From contig MU839092.1 of assembly GCA_030685235.1 (NCBI GenBank), positions 494,734-558,733 on the forward strand: a stretch of DNA of 64,000 bases. Reading direction: 5' to 3'. This document shows positions 11,801 through 22,365 of the stretch, piece by piece (position 1 is the first letter of the stretch; every line of letters starts with the position of its first letter). This stretch comes from Copromyces sp. CBS 386.78 (taxonomy: Eukaryota; Ascomycota; Sordariomycetes; Sordariales; Sordariaceae). A model generated the notes under the pieces. That model searched no databases and had not been told where the DNA came from. It saw only the letters and a list, made by a program, of their open reading frames with translations. Made by a program: the position numbers and the translations under genes.

Positions 11801-14800
11801 TTCTCCGCTATATCCATCAGGTTGGCCAACGACGAGGGTTCGTCTACTATATGTCGCGGCCGGCGGTCAAGTTTATTCTGGACATCGTCGAGGAGCAGAA
11901 CAAGAACAAAGCGGCAAAAGAAAGCAACTCGACTCCGTCAGCCAGTAGCCCCAATGTCAACGGTGCAGAGAGGGAAACCCAGGCAGACATTGAGGATAGG
12001 ATTCGCAAAATCTTGGAGGACGGCAAGAAATTCGCCAGTGCCGAGGATGCAGGGCCCGGCAATCCATCTATGGCCGACCTCGCCAGCGGTATTGCCAAAG
12101 AGTACATGGCCCAAAGTAGCTACCATATTCGTGTCATTGCGCCGCAGATTCAGTTGCAAAGCGACAAGAACAAGAAACACGTGGTACTCATTGCCGCTAA
12201 AGGCATGGAGCTCAAGGTTGTCGATGTGATGGACCAGAGCAGATTGTTCGATACGGTCAGTGGTCTCGTTCAGCGACGCTTCCTCGTCAACATGGACAGC
12301 ACGCAGTTCTTCGTCACCCATCAGAAGTGGTTTTCGACACAGCTGGTGTCCATGTACTCGGGAAATACATACGGGACTCCCGCTGGGTCTTCGTGGCCGC
12401 CTTGGGTTCCTATGGAGGTCATGTTCGACTTTGAGACAGATCCTTTTGGCTTCAAACGGGTTGTCAAGAAGACGTCTGCTATGTTGCGATATGACAAGTA
12501 CAACACGCTTCGCTTGAAGTATAACGACGAAGTGAACGCCAGCGAAGCAAGCGACAATGACGAAGAGGCCGCCGCAGACAACACCGAGTCCAGAATGGAC
12601 AACCTCTGGATCGAATTCCCCCAGGCTCACGCCTTGTGCAATTCATCCCAATACTATGCATTCTACGTCATTGTGGTGGATTTGTTGATGTACAGCGAGC
12701 CTTTGGAGAAGACGCGCAGCGAGAGGCTCGAGAAGATCATGCTTGCTTCGGACTTCAGCGACCTCAGAGGAGCCCCTGAAATGGTGATCAAACTTCAAGA
12801 GCGTGTCCGGCAACTGGAAGATATCAAAACCCACTTCCAAACCCATGGTAAGTACATGGATAAGAGAGGGTGGAAAGATCGACTGGTGCTAGAACGTGAT
12901 TTGGCCGCTTGCGAGGATGAGCTTTTCTTCATGATGAAGGCCATCACATCATCACAACGCAAGTACGACAGCTCAACAAGCAGCGCACTCCTGAAGTGGA
13001 GCATCACGGCAAAGGAGATCGTCTGGCACCTCATCCGGGACACTAGCGAGCCGCTTGTCGAACTCCAGCTCAAGAATGTCGAGTATGACCGTACCGACAA
13101 CTCGGACGGCTCGCACGTCAACTTGATACAGGTTGGAAGCATACTTGGTCTCAACCTCCTTCCTGACGCAATCTACCCCGTGATGGTCGCGCCGTACGTT
13201 GATGGTAACCGTGGTGGCTTTGACCCGACCTCTCAGCCAATGATTCGGGTGTACTTCCATATGCTTGAGGCCATCGCTGGTATTCCTGTCATGGACCACT
13301 TCGAGGTCAATCTGTTCCCGCTCAAGATCCAGCTAGAGAGAGAGGTCGGCAAGAAGTTGTTCGAATACGTCTTCCCCGGTATTGACGGTGATGAGGCCAC
13401 TTCCGCCAAGAACACATCTCCTTTCATCATCAAGCAGACCCTGCCGGAGGATGACGAGGATGCGGACGATGATGGGTCTCTCGAAACCGCTGGGATAGCG
13501 GACAGCGACAGGGAGGCGGGAGGTTTCTCAACACGGCCGGGTTCTCTCGAACTGCGCCTGCGCCCTACCTTGACATCCGATCCAGAAGCCACACCCACTA
13601 AGAACAACAAGGCCTTGAGCATTCACACTGGAGAAGGAAGTTCCTTCAGACTCTTCCGGTCTGTCGGTACTGGGTTCAGGACGGTGTATAAGAAACCATC
13701 GTCTGAAGAATCTTCCCTTCGTCCCAGCACCCCACGGCCTAGCGTCGGTAGAACATCCACGGGTTTGTCATCCAAGGATGGCTCCAATCCGGAGACGAAG
13801 AAGGGAACCCGGTTCATGTTGCGCAAGGCGGCCACAGACCTAGAGAAGAGGAAGAAATCGGACGATCTGACCAAGATGATTGACCGTGCTTCCAACTACA
13901 TGACCTTTGCCTACATCAAGATGCCATCGGTGGTACTCTGCCTGAGCTACAAGGGCAAGGGTGATCGTAATCTGGAGGATGTACACAACTTTGTGTTCAG
14001 GTTGCCCACCATCGAGTACCAGAACAAGACGTGGTCCAACCTCGACCTCGCTCTCAACCTCAAGAACCGCATCATCAAGGCCCTCATTAGCCACACGGGC
14101 GCCATCATTGGCAACAAGTTCTCCAAACACCGGCCCAACACCGCACAACAATCCAAGCTTCGTGAACTTGCCACGAGCTCAGTGTTGCTAGCCACTCCAA
14201 CCATGTCAGAGTCGCGAGACAACAGCGGTGATGACTCCTCTTCGTTATACAACGCCTCCATCGTGGACTTTTCTCGCTCCCCGCCGCGGTCGATTGCACG
14301 CTCACAGACAGTGTCTGTGGTCCCCAGCTCAGAGAGCCGGAGCTCTAGCATTGCTTCCTCGCAGCGATCGCCACTCGTTCCGCAGACCACCGCCACCGCC
14401 GGCACCAGCAGTAGTGCCCAGTCGATTGCATCTGGACCACCAGCCGTCGGCTTCACCATGACCCCGCCGACACCCATCCTGCCGCCGGGTATGGATGGCA
14501 GCCAACCACACCGGGGTGCATTCAGCTTGCTCCGGCCCGCAACCAGTGCCGGATCTAGACTGTTCGGCAGCAGTGGTGGGGGGGCATCCGGCTCCAGTCC
14601 CGCTTCCATCGGAGCGGACGGAGAGACTATCTCCCGACCTGGCACTAGCAGCGGCGTGTCAATGCTGCGCCAGTCCAACACGGTGCTGAGAGATGACAGG
14701 GAGAGTCCGGAGGCGACGCAGAGGAAAGCGGGATACCTGAGAGATAAACTCAGTGCCATCTCGAACAGACTCAAGGACCGAGGTGGTCAGTCGCAGCCTG

Positions 14801-15015
14801 GTCCGGGTCCCACTTCGGCTCCTCGCAACAACATTCTTCAGGAGGTCGCAGAAGAACAAGATGCTGAGCGTAGCGAAGATCTAGAGAATAGGAGGCCGGT
14901 CACTGCACATGCTGCTGTGGGACCTAGCTCTAGTGAAGCCATTGGCGGGGGGCCTAGGCCGGATATTGTTGGGCATAGGCTCAGTAGGAGTTTCAGTGCG
15001 AGCGTGAATTCCTGA
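5860..15015 (+). CDS. FMP27: FMP27/BLTP2-family bridge-like lipid transfer protein
   Basis: Uninterrupted 3051-residue protein of the Fmp27/Hob (BLTP2, repeating beta-groove) family. These rod-like proteins sit at ER contact sites with plasma membrane or mitochondria and are thought to move lipids in bulk. Residues about 1-35 form a hydrophobic membrane anchor (FIFGIFVLLYLSSFIIFAVLRV), followed by a chorein-like start. The family signatures are present: GFWDK at residues 1399-1403, an SW-type region around 1585-1640 (FFTHFFSWLALFSGPLSLP), and WPPW at 2179-2182. There are coiled-coil-like stretches around 1845-1920. The C-terminal about 400 residues are Ser/Pro/Gly-rich and likely disordered. 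The length is in the usual range for filamentous fungi. The start was chosen as the first in-frame ATG giving the membrane anchor. Confidence 0.96.
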   Translation: MALLNPTFIFGIFVLLYLSSFIIFAVLRVLTGLSIQRIGYFSLRRLAYTPKDGIKIEIRGLGLNVHRPTFAQPTWLSIVVDELAVTVDVKEVEKSKGKHVTAKPQGDSADNTKPGEKGETEPLLPTPPKVPAIKTDTSPEGRGKTWKQLTKLKEKIKRLHRSLDYLRMVDIVATSSTLTVTDAGSVQIGSFTLAVDTRDKMVDRARFFLQSRSDQPGEQRQAEWIITLRSVLFTAHGRQATEILDGASFNVHGFLYGTHDGLRDAAVGLKLGRLHIPYDDVLHSALLYKKIKELAEQVVGVEPEPLDEFVDKVMQEIDVPGSTNKELMQTVSDSKELVSSVLRGVKEVQFAVSFIGLTKKIESVKAGGTPVVLNASMKEVGIDLHRLDPKSPAHRMYFPSKDIAHEALAAALSISVGIDDGQGKPERLMYIPMATTTVRTTLPSKTVELAEEGTAEERNANILFANSVVTSPSVDLNPRHLPLLLAILRPKPKRKTENRQPHMLISRLLPKANIKFSMHEPVLRITLPPVEKGVGPDEFDLLISSISSVSLDLESFHSAVEELHYSLAASMRIQTHNLYYQTCSGERFDLLITEAFDLKVQLNATPDVHVVAQGNLETFALKLVREEIGDGLRHIVRQLRPDVKPDKLAIPKSSSKKSNFLRGMPAWLLQFQFQCSDFSLAVAGVDKEISEDTRGVVIDLESWSVDYRAQRIDGLQRRSSRRRASSRSLIPSEAELMRSAPTSPRKKHHHEGDGRRISVHVKGLEAFMVESDDIGMEPFLSMPKLELAFSTLSDNQGPIFHVQANMKKLLVQYSLYRHYAVALAVSILMRACGRPGKPTAAEPTTPTEASPQRRVVGLLSPLSAGSGLDSLMMDDESTTAREFITIDAKATLIQVKADLPSDPPLMVHVYALEAGRQRWSAPFCQAKLIRLYAEAPRMRKVWARVISIKNGRVDYRESRRKFSNGSVHDERMVDIATETVRVAVPHEMIGHKITDNVVNVIKSAKQLHHRFKTGTNEYILDKGPEGPKTVPKVSVRARTLLFDLEDGAFEWKLGMIYRAARVEQKQRQAREEAFRIKVKKIHEEATRDSSKLRTRSAAPRGRASPGGTNHARSHSTDSRQQPGIDPHFRGRVPRYDPDGRRLNITGNTEISIGQAKHNLHLHNARSWKRRIDRQYAAARNEVKEMHQDYWGGNETIPDDLDEGENILEVPLRHALMSAVINDLHLVVDKPSFPLKDLPGFLHKVGKGMPKDMEYTLLVPLSVQISMGEARVSLRDYPLPFIHVPATKPNQSARLPALTLKTDFVIAEEFRGVESTRKIRVQVIPPQSRDSSAPNKGSFAIDVSRTIGPVKMFSDMHIDIHTANPTRITWGPSYQPAVQDMMMAIESLTKPQLDPSERVGFWDKIRLNFHSRFRVTWRGDGDVHLALKGSRDPYEVTGDGAGFLMCWRSDVRFNINVDDDPKSFMTVDSGEYVLAIPDYSHQVREGRRRRGENESIASESSHKSTASFKKVVMKLSGKVQWLAGLVFEQAIENGKRNFEFKPHYEVVLKSPQHAKPQNGLPYDAFRGFRSQHIHLSVAIRAPVDREWTASNPPPSRSYNAVHLTPRFFTHFFSWLALFSGPLSLPVRQGPLWPNREKNSKKFGRHLATIKYNIMFAPLFLSHIYKHKDVEDYSESAVSATGIKVRLDSFMLDLHQRREEFNTRDRGRGTQTRISSMKLHAGQLDLVSADIRAVSASIRGTTADAFLKHSLSTFVTDQEEDGTDLSRFTIPDNDLTWIDMDDFVELDWILPTEPNPDTKILPLAFAPRITYFRQTDIGGVIDGDPDRSSPFGQEPTHSCIMSQDDDPRRIQAQLIRQRLKQLDKQMETHNRNLGEIELCLVRDEDPELKADFEALTRHTTVLAEKKVFLEGMLREMTQTSHSHTESEDSSSSPSAKSEARKSKADIRGSMSTPTEAEFASDFKNRFVVHNLQLKWNNTLRNIILRYIHQVGQRRGFVYYMSRPAVKFILDIVEEQNKNKAAKESNSTPSASSPNVNGAERETQADIEDRIRKILEDGKKFASAEDAGPGNPSMADLASGIAKEYMAQSSYHIRVIAPQIQLQSDKNKKHVVLIAAKGMELKVVDVMDQSRLFDTVSGLVQRRFLVNMDSTQFFVTHQKWFSTQLVSMYSGNTYGTPAGSSWPPWVPMEVMFDFETDPFGFKRVVKKTSAMLRYDKYNTLRLKYNDEVNASEASDNDEEAAADNTESRMDNLWIEFPQAHALCNSSQYYAFYVIVVDLLMYSEPLEKTRSERLEKIMLASDFSDLRGAPEMVIKLQERVRQLEDIKTHFQTHGKYMDKRGWKDRLVLERDLAACEDELFFMMKAITSSQRKYDSSTSSALLKWSITAKEIVWHLIRDTSEPLVELQLKNVEYDRTDNSDGSHVNLIQVGSILGLNLLPDAIYPVMVAPYVDGNRGGFDPTSQPMIRVYFHMLEAIAGIPVMDHFEVNLFPLKIQLEREVGKKLFEYVFPGIDGDEATSAKNTSPFIIKQTLPEDDEDADDDGSLETAGIADSDREAGGFSTRPGSLELRLRPTLTSDPEATPTKNNKALSIHTGEGSSFRLFRSVGTGFRTVYKKPSSEESSLRPSTPRPSVGRTSTGLSSKDGSNPETKKGTRFMLRKAATDLEKRKKSDDLTKMIDRASNYMTFAYIKMPSVVLCLSYKGKGDRNLEDVHNFVFRLPTIEYQNKTWSNLDLALNLKNRIIKALISHTGAIIGNKFSKHRPNTAQQSKLRELATSSVLLATPTMSESRDNSGDDSSSLYNASIVDFSRSPPRSIARSQTVSVVPSSESRSSSIASSQRSPLVPQTTATAGTSSSAQSIASGPPAVGFTMTPPTPILPPGMDGSQPHRGAFSLLRPATSAGSRLFGSSGGGASGSSPASIGADGETISRPGTSSGVSMLRQSNTVLRDDRESPEATQRKAGYLRDKLSAISNRLKDRGGQSQPGPGPTSAPRNNILQEVAEEQDAERSEDLENRRPVTAHAAVGPSSSEAIGGGPRPDIVGHRLSRSFSASVNS

Positions 15016-18000
15016 GGGAGTGACGCTTCACTCAGGAGGGAGAGACGGAGTGAGTGTCACCAAAACACTGCTTTTTTTTTCAGTTTAATCAGTCATCTAC
15101 TTCTTGTCATCTCGTCATCATCATATCTAAATTACGGTTTATTGTCCTTTTTCTTCTTGTTTTCTTTTTGTTTTGATTGTTCCGCTCACACTGGCGTGCG
15201 AGAGAACAAACATGGTATCAACCAACTGTCCTGGTACAGCTGAGTTGGATGAAGGAGTGGGAGAACTGGAATAACAGTAGAGGTTAGGTAGACACACAAG
15301 GGGTTATTGCGAGCTTGTACATAGACACGGCGGGAGAGAAAGAGCGCGGGACTCAAAATATCTGGCGCTGGACTGAGGTTTTGCTTGGACACAGAGACTG
15401 GGAGCATACGTAGAGGTACATAATATTTGGTAATTTAACAGCATGATATTCCAGGCCGCGCGGCTGCGTCGTGCAGCAGTGAATGGAATTGGAGAACAGC
15501 ACTGCATCATGATGGACAGGCTGGCGGTCTTGGAATGGCCGTCGGCAAGAAAGTAGAGGTACCTACGTAGAGATATCCTCATCAGAGGTCTGTTAATAGC
15601 GGCGCTAGTAGAGCCACCCTTGTTCCCACCGACTCACTTATAGGGGTACCGCAGCGGGAACTGAATATGAGGAGGGCATCTGGGATACCAACTCCTTTTC
15701 TAGACTACCTTAGATTCTAAAACTAACACTGTCTGGTTACCTCTAGACTCGGTGTTCTAGGCTAGATAAAAATGGAGACATCTGATTGGTCAAAACGGTG
15801 CTATAAGGTACCTCTAAGGAGCAGAAAGGGAACCGACTACTATAGTAGGTAGAGGTAGATAGTTGCTATAACTGCTGTGGTGGTTGACTTTGGCGTCGGG
15901 ATGGTTGATTTGAGCGACCGGGCGGAGCCGCAGTAACTTCGACTTTCAGTTGAAGTTCGAAACCCGAATAAGGGTACCTTACCTTAGAGGTACCTCTATA
16001 GAGCCGGTATTCACAGCGCGAAACTTTTTGCGCGACGGACCGAAAAAGGGCGACTCGGGTAAGGTAATGCTCATATCGGGTACTACCTCTACCTTACCTT
16101 AGGTACCTTACCTTTTATTTCACCAGTCTATAAAAACCGTGACCTAGAGGTTTACGGTCTCCGTCAGTCCCCGGCGGGTCCACACAACTCATTCGGCAGA
16201 AACCCTGTTTCCGCCGCGTGACAGGTACACCGGCCGGATATCTGTTAGAGGGGGTAGTAGGGCGATCCATTTTAACATACTTCAGGTCGGGCCTCGCTAA
16301 CAGAGCTGAGGTACGGTACACTTGCCCTTTGCCTAGAGCTTCGCGCCTTCCTTACTAGTGTACTGAGTCCTCGTCGAGTCTTCCAAAAGCTTCCAGTTAG
16401 GAAAGAGCATATGCAGGCGGCCGAACAACTGTAGAAGGTAGGTAGGTAAGGTAGGTTGGTAGGTACAGTTGAGTAGTCGGTGCGGAAGGCACACACTTGA
16501 GGTTTCGTCCGAGCCAGTCGCGACCAGACGAAGCTCCAGTGAGAGGTGTCGAGACACTCAGCTGCACACCACTCATACCTTACCTCTAGTAAGCGGGTAC
16601 TTCAAGTCCGCCCACCTAGAGGTAGGACCATGCCAGAGTAAGGTACAGGTAGGTAGCAGGTACCTAGAGGTACCTAGAGGTAGTAGGTAGGTAAGGTAAG
16701 GTAGAGGCAGGTGTCAGTTTGGGTTCCGTCAGAAGGAGTGAGTGACTGGAACTGTATTGCAGGAACGATTGATAAGGTAGGTACAGTAGTACTAACATCC
16801 GTCATGATCGATTCAAGCAGTGGGTGATTGCTTTTCTAGGTCCTACCGTAGGTAGAGGTAGTTTGAGCCCTTTGCAATTGATCGATCAATGAGTGTGTGC
16901 CCTTGCGATATTGGCCTGTTCCAGACCTTACTCAGTTCTCCAGATCAAGACATGGAGTCATCATAGTAAGGTACCCAATTTTGCACTTACCTCGTTCACT
17001 TCGCTGCGGTCCGGGCAATTTAACATTGATCTCTACCTCTACCTCTACAGATACCACCGTCACCCACCGCAGATCTTGTATCTCCGACCCATTACTGTGA
17101 CACTTCAAGTTATACAGGGCATGTACTCTCATCCCCGTGCTTCTCGAGCGTCAGTGGCGTACGTACTTCCGCTGGGACTTATGTTGATTAACTACCTAGG
17201 TAGGTCGTAGGTATCTCCAAACAGCTTCACCACCAGCCCCGGCTTCAGTGTGGGGAGCAGAAACAGGAACCAAGATATGACACACCAGGTACCTATGCTG
17301 CTTGTTCTTCGGCTGCCTAAATGTTGCTGCAGCCTGGCGTTCCGGTACGTACCCCAGGGCCCGGAATCGAGAACCTTCGCGGCATGTGGGCACCGTTAGC
17401 ATGCTTTGGTCGAGCTGAGTTGGACCAAGAATAGGTACTTTGAGGCTTGTACTTGGGGTTCAAACTCGCCTCAAACGTCGAGGTATCTTTGCTCCCGAGA
17501 GCCTGTGGTCACTGTAGTTGTTCATCACAAATAGAGGTAGGGCTCCACTTCTTGATATCCGAGGTGCTCGTTCTTCGCCCTGTTCTCTTTCGCTTTCAGT
17601 TTCTTACCTCTATGGAGGTAAAACTGCGATGCTTCTGGAGTTGGACCTTCCAATGGTTGAGTAAGGTAACTTATTCCTCTCATTTTCAGTTGTCTACCTC
17701 TTGACCGCCCACCTCTATGCTTAGCGTACGGTATTCGATATATGATCACATTGCACTCAGCTTCCCTCGCACTCAAACACACCCGCCCCCTATTTGAGCC
17801 ACTTTTAGCCTACTTGGGGTAGGTACTTTTGATCACCAGCTCCTGACCCTGGTTACAACGACACCTCAGTGAGTGGCTGTAGGTAGCATTTCACTCTCAC
17901 AAGCACTCACAGAATGTTACATAGATAGTCCCGAAAAAGTATCGTCTCGCACGAGAGTGTCTATGGGGATAAGTAGCCGTCACGTCGAACACATCCACCA

Positions 18001-19062
18001 TTTGTGCGCTTATACTTACCTACACTACCGGTTTACGCTTGACTTGTACACTTGTACTACAGCAGACTACACGCGTCAAGTCCCGGGTCCCGGCACTTTG
18101 TTTGTGTAACCGAAAGATATCATCTCGTCATCCGGGCAGTCTTCCCATCGGTTATATGAATTCCGTCCTTCGCTCATCTCCTCATCCGTTGTTCGTTTCG
18201 TTCATATCGTTGGCAAACATGATCTACTATACCGGTAGTCTAGTGTGTCCCTCGGCCCTGGATTTGTTGGATGGCACCACCCTCTGAGTCTTGGGATTAA
18301 ATAAGCGGCTCGATTCAGTCTCACACAAGTACCATGCTGAAGGTTGTGCTACCATCAACTTTCTTCCGTACATATTCTAGAAGCTGATGTCAGTCATTAC
18401 GGCTGGGGAACCGAGCCGCTGTTACATCCACTAGGAGAGACTGCAGCAGATGACGGTGACTCAGATTCGACTGGATGGAGGACGCCAAGCTTGTTATCTT
18501 TCGTACCTATTGTAGAGGGCTGAAAGTGGCCCCTTATTCCAATGAGTTCGAAAGGATCCGTGTCCGATGTCGGTCGACTAAGCGTGAGGGTGTGGTTGTT
18601 TCGGCAGATGAGACATTACCTAGCAGAAGAAGACGACCAGGGGAAGGAGATTGGTGTAAGTTCAACTTGATGCGTGTTGTGAAAGAGTATACATGAGATA
18701 AGAGGTCAATTACACATAAGGTCTCTCTAGATAAACGCTAACGCTCTACCAATGTTATCAAAGCCAGTACATAACTCCATATGAATCTCCCAGAAACCTT
18801 ATAAGCGAGCATTTCAAAGCTACCATGACCTTTCTTCCATACCGGAAGTAACTTTCTTTCTTCATAAACCCATATAACCCTTTTTCTCTTTTTTTTTTGC
18901 GCCAAAACCCATTATATGTATGTAAGTGGAATGAACGATGACGATTACTTTCTTTGTATAGCAATCAGAGATTTACTCCTTGTTGATGTTTCCCATTCTC
19001 CTCGACATGCTGAGAAAAGAGTTAGTGTCTATAATATCACTGGAGTAAAGGTGAAGAAGGAC
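15016..19062. other. Gene-free spacer rich in AGGTA/TACCT repeats
   Basis: This 4-kb stretch lies between the 3' ends of the plus-strand FMP27 and minus-strand GDH genes. Frames are short and random-looking, and no domain is recognisable. Its middle is dominated by the repeat island listed separately. The flanks carry AT-rich tracts (poly-T near 15071 and 18885) that probably belong to 3' UTRs. No tRNA or other RNA gene could be supported. Confidence 0.55.
15540..17720. repeat. Dispersed AGGTA / TACCT degenerate repeat island
   Basis: The words GGTAGGTA, GGTAAGGTA, AGAGGTAC and their complements TACCT/TACCTCT recur in clusters, for example 15971-16003, 16081-16117, 16437-16466, 16638-16707 and 17031-17048. 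Some form palindromes, such as the perfect 14-bp TAGAGGTACCTCTA at 15985-15998. It is an irregular, interspersed low-complexity family and not a strict tandem array. Isolated copies occur in other spacers (around 24560, 24672, 24850, 25480). Confidence 0.65.
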
Positions 19063-22000
19063 TTACAAATCATAGAAAGCAAACTGGCTGGGCGAGCTGC
19101 CAAACTCATAGACGAAGCGACTGGCGAGGTAGCTGCCAAAGATGGCCCTCAGATACGAATCCGGAACGCGCTCGATGATGGTATCGAGGCCGACCTTGTT
19201 GATGAGAAGGTTGGGCAAGGCATCGGCGAGGACGGACCTGCGGATCTTCTCATTGTCCCAGAGCTCAGAGCGCTGGAGATCCTCGTCAAGAGAGGTGATA
19301 GCCAACGATAGCTTGTCAGAGAGAACAGAGCGAGGAAGGCCGGTCTGCTCGTGTTCGCGCCATATGGCCTCAAACTCGAGGCGGGCATTCTCCTGGATCT
19401 TGTTCTGCACTTCCTTGACATAGGCCCTGTAGAACTCGGGCGCATTGCCGCGAGAATCGTGGCACATGTGGGTAACGAAGCCCTTGTCGTCAAAGCTGAG
19501 GGAGGCAAGGACCTCGAGCGATGAGCTGGTTACACCGCCCTTGTTGGCGCTGGCATCCTTGTAAACGACGCAGCCGGCTTCTTCGAGTCTGAGCTTGGCA
19601 TCCTGAGTGATGAACAGGTTGGCACCCTCCACAATGTAAGGAATCGTAGACTTTCCATCCTTGATGAGCTTGGTCACTGACGAGAGGTCGATCGACTCGG
19701 GACGACCACCGCAAGGCACAAACATGTCAGTGATACCAGTGTCACGGAGATGGTAAGTGTTACGGAAAGCAGTGCCGTTGTGCACAACCTCTCCGTTGGG
19801 GAGTGTAACGTTGGTGTCGTCGCAAAGCACACGATAACCATCCTTGGAAAGCTTCGAGATGTCGAAGTTAACGATCATAGCGCGAGCCTTGGCAAGGCGG
19901 CGCAACTCATCCTTGTCGATGCCGTTGGGGTCGCAGAGAACACCGGATCCATCGACAATAGCAGTGTATGTCTCGTTGCTGAGCAGAATCTCATTGCTAC
20001 CAAGGTCACCATCGGGACCACCAGTCTGCATCTTCCTGATCTTAGAGGGATCAAGCTCAAGCTTGCGGTAAATACCCTTGACGTACTCGCGGACCGACAA
20101 CGTTGTCATGCCATAGGAGTCGTGCGGGATGCCACCAAGACGAGGCGACTTGCCAGTGAAGAAGGACTTCCACCAAGGAGCGCCGCGAGCCCGGGCATGC
20201 TCAGTGGCCCAGTCGACGAGGTCAGCGGTGTTCTCGTCCGGTCCCATGAACAGAATCTCCTCCTTGCCATAGAGATCGACAATGGGGTTCTTGATGCCAG
20301 GTGTCTCAGCCTTCAGAAGAAGGTCAAGGATACTATCAATGTACTTCTCAAAGGCCTCGCGGTGCCTGTCTTGCTGCTTGGGGTCAAGGAGAATGACACC
20401 CTTCGATCCGCCCTCTGGAATATCCTTGTTCTTGCGCTGCTGGGTGCTGGCAAGACCGTAGTTCTCATCAAAGAGATTGCGGGCATTGATCTGGTAGGCC
20501 TCCTTGCTGCGAGACTTGACGATACGAATACCACCACGTGCAATATCCTTGAAGCGGAGGTGGAAACCACGCGACTCGGAAGTGATGACGAGGAACATGC
20601 CGTACAGCGGCTTGGGATACTCGACTTCCGGAAGGAACGAAGGGTTAAGCCGGAAGCTCAGAGCGACCTTGGTGGGGGTGAAGAAGTTCGTCTTGAGGAC
20701 TGCATTGTTGAAGACACGGAAAGCAGTCATGACCATTTCCTCGTGCTCGTTAGAGACGTCCTTAGTGATTCTCTCCTTAAGCTTGGCATCAGAAAGGACC
20801 TCCATGGCAGGCGTGGGCACAATGAGGTGGCGATCATAATCGCTACCGACTCGAAGGTGAACGCTGGCGAATGACGCGTAGAGAGCGCGCACAAGCTGGG
20901 GGTGGGAGCTGATGATCTCATGGATGTAGTCAGGCGTAAAGGTCTCGGTACGCAGACGCTTCTTCATCTTGGAGAGAATCTCAACATGCGAGTTATTCTT
21001 TGGATCGAGGGCTGCGATGAGCGAAGTATACTCGGTGCCAAGGCGGTTCAGGAAGTGCTGAACGAATACCCAGACGCAGTGGGCATAGATGGTCTCCTGC
21101 AGACTGAGCTCACCAGAGGCAAACATGTTGTGAAACTTGTTCTGGGGAAGGCAGTAGAGCAAGGAGATTTCCTTGGTGATCTGGTGAATAGACTGCTCAA
21201 GAGGAAGGTGCTTGCCGTCGATGTTCTCAGCAGGGCGCAAGTAAATACTCATGACGGTGATACCGTTAGAGAACTGCTCGACGTACTTGCGAGAGCTTGT
21301 GACGCCGTAGTAGTGGTAAAGATCGCTGAGGGCGCTGAAGATTCCCTTTGCTGTGCGAGAGCGGAAGGCAACTACCAATCTCATTTCCTCCGAACCCTCG
21401 ATGTCGAAGACCTCAATGACGGGGCCGTTTCGGCTCACGGCAACCTGGATAATGTCCTGGTAGATCTGCTTGGTGTTCTTGGTCGACTTGGCAAGGAACA
21501 TGCGGTCGCTGATAACTTCCAGGCGAGTTTCCTTGGGGTCGGCATTGGAATCGACGAACAGACACTCATAGACGAAGTAGCAACGAAGTGCTGCCTTGGA
21601 GTTCTCCTTCTGTCCCAGGACACCGGGGGATCTGAAAGTCTCGACACGGAAGCGCTTCGAAGTATCGTCGCCATCCAAGTACTTGGACTCTAGCCTGTGC
21701 TCATATCGCGGGCCGTCAAAGGAGGTCATGCCGGGCTCGCTTGTGTCGATGTAAATGGCGTGGTCAGAGGCTTCCATGTCCAGTCTGATCTCTTCCCGCT
21801 TGTCTTCGCGAGAGAAAGCGGCGACCTTGGCCGCATAAAGGGACGTGATGTGATTCGCAACCACCTGAGGGTTTTCTAGTTGGAAGTAGACGTCATCAAT
21901 GCCAAGCTCGTTATAGAACCAAGCAATCTGAGCGTCGACCAGAGCCTCGGGAATCCAGCCGCCCTGGACAATGATATCCTTGACTGAAATGAATGTCAGT

Positions 22001-22365
22001 GAATGTTGTAGCGCATCTCATGAGTGGAAATACCAACCTTGCTTCATCTGCTCTGCCTTTCCCTGGAAGACAGGAGCAACATATCCAACGGTCGCAGAGC
22101 GGAGCACTCTGTGTCCGTTGCCGTTCATCTTGGGATAGCTGACATGAGTCGGCTGAGGAGAAGGATGTCTGGCGGTCTGATCTTTGAGGCTGTCAACCAG
22201 CTTGTGCGCCGGGATATGGGCTGAAGGGGAATCCATCATGGTATCGCCTGAGGATTCGAAAAGTTCCGGGAAACTAGACATGGGAAGGTCAGTCTGAATG
22301 GTCAAGCCAGATGCTTTGCGTTTGAAGCCCCCAGGACTTGGGAGGGCGACGACTACGTCCGCCAT
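19063..22365 (-). CDS. gdh2: NAD-specific glutamate dehydrogenase
   Basis: Catabolic NAD-dependent glutamate dehydrogenase of the large (about 115 kDa) fungal class. It deaminates glutamate to 2-oxoglutarate and ammonium when amino acids serve as carbon source. Two exons, 22038-22365 and 19063-21983, give 1082 residues. The N-terminal exon (MADVVVALPSPGGFKRKAS) and the following about 450 residues form the regulatory extension. The catalytic core shows ARGGIRIVKSRSKEAYQ near residues 592-608 and the KDIPEGGSKGVILL glycine-rich/lysine box near 630-643, then the nucleotide-binding half with YIVEGANLFIT. It ends in FAFYDL. The equivalent is GDH2 in yeast and gdh-1 in Neurospora. The intron donor GTTGGT is weaker than usual, but the frame and conserved sequence support it. 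Confidence 0.96.

Noticed and set aside
13947..14774. 275-codon minus-strand frame
   Set aside because: Antisense of the low-complexity Ser/Pro-rich C-terminus of the FMP27 protein.
15930..15975. tRNA-like B-box (AGTTCGAAACC)
   Set aside because: No matching A-box, acceptor stem or cloverleaf could be drawn around it.
19750..20874. 374-codon plus-strand frame, and another of 263 codons at 20902-21693
   Set aside because: Both are antisense to the conserved GDH coding sequence; codon bias of the real gene keeps these frames open.
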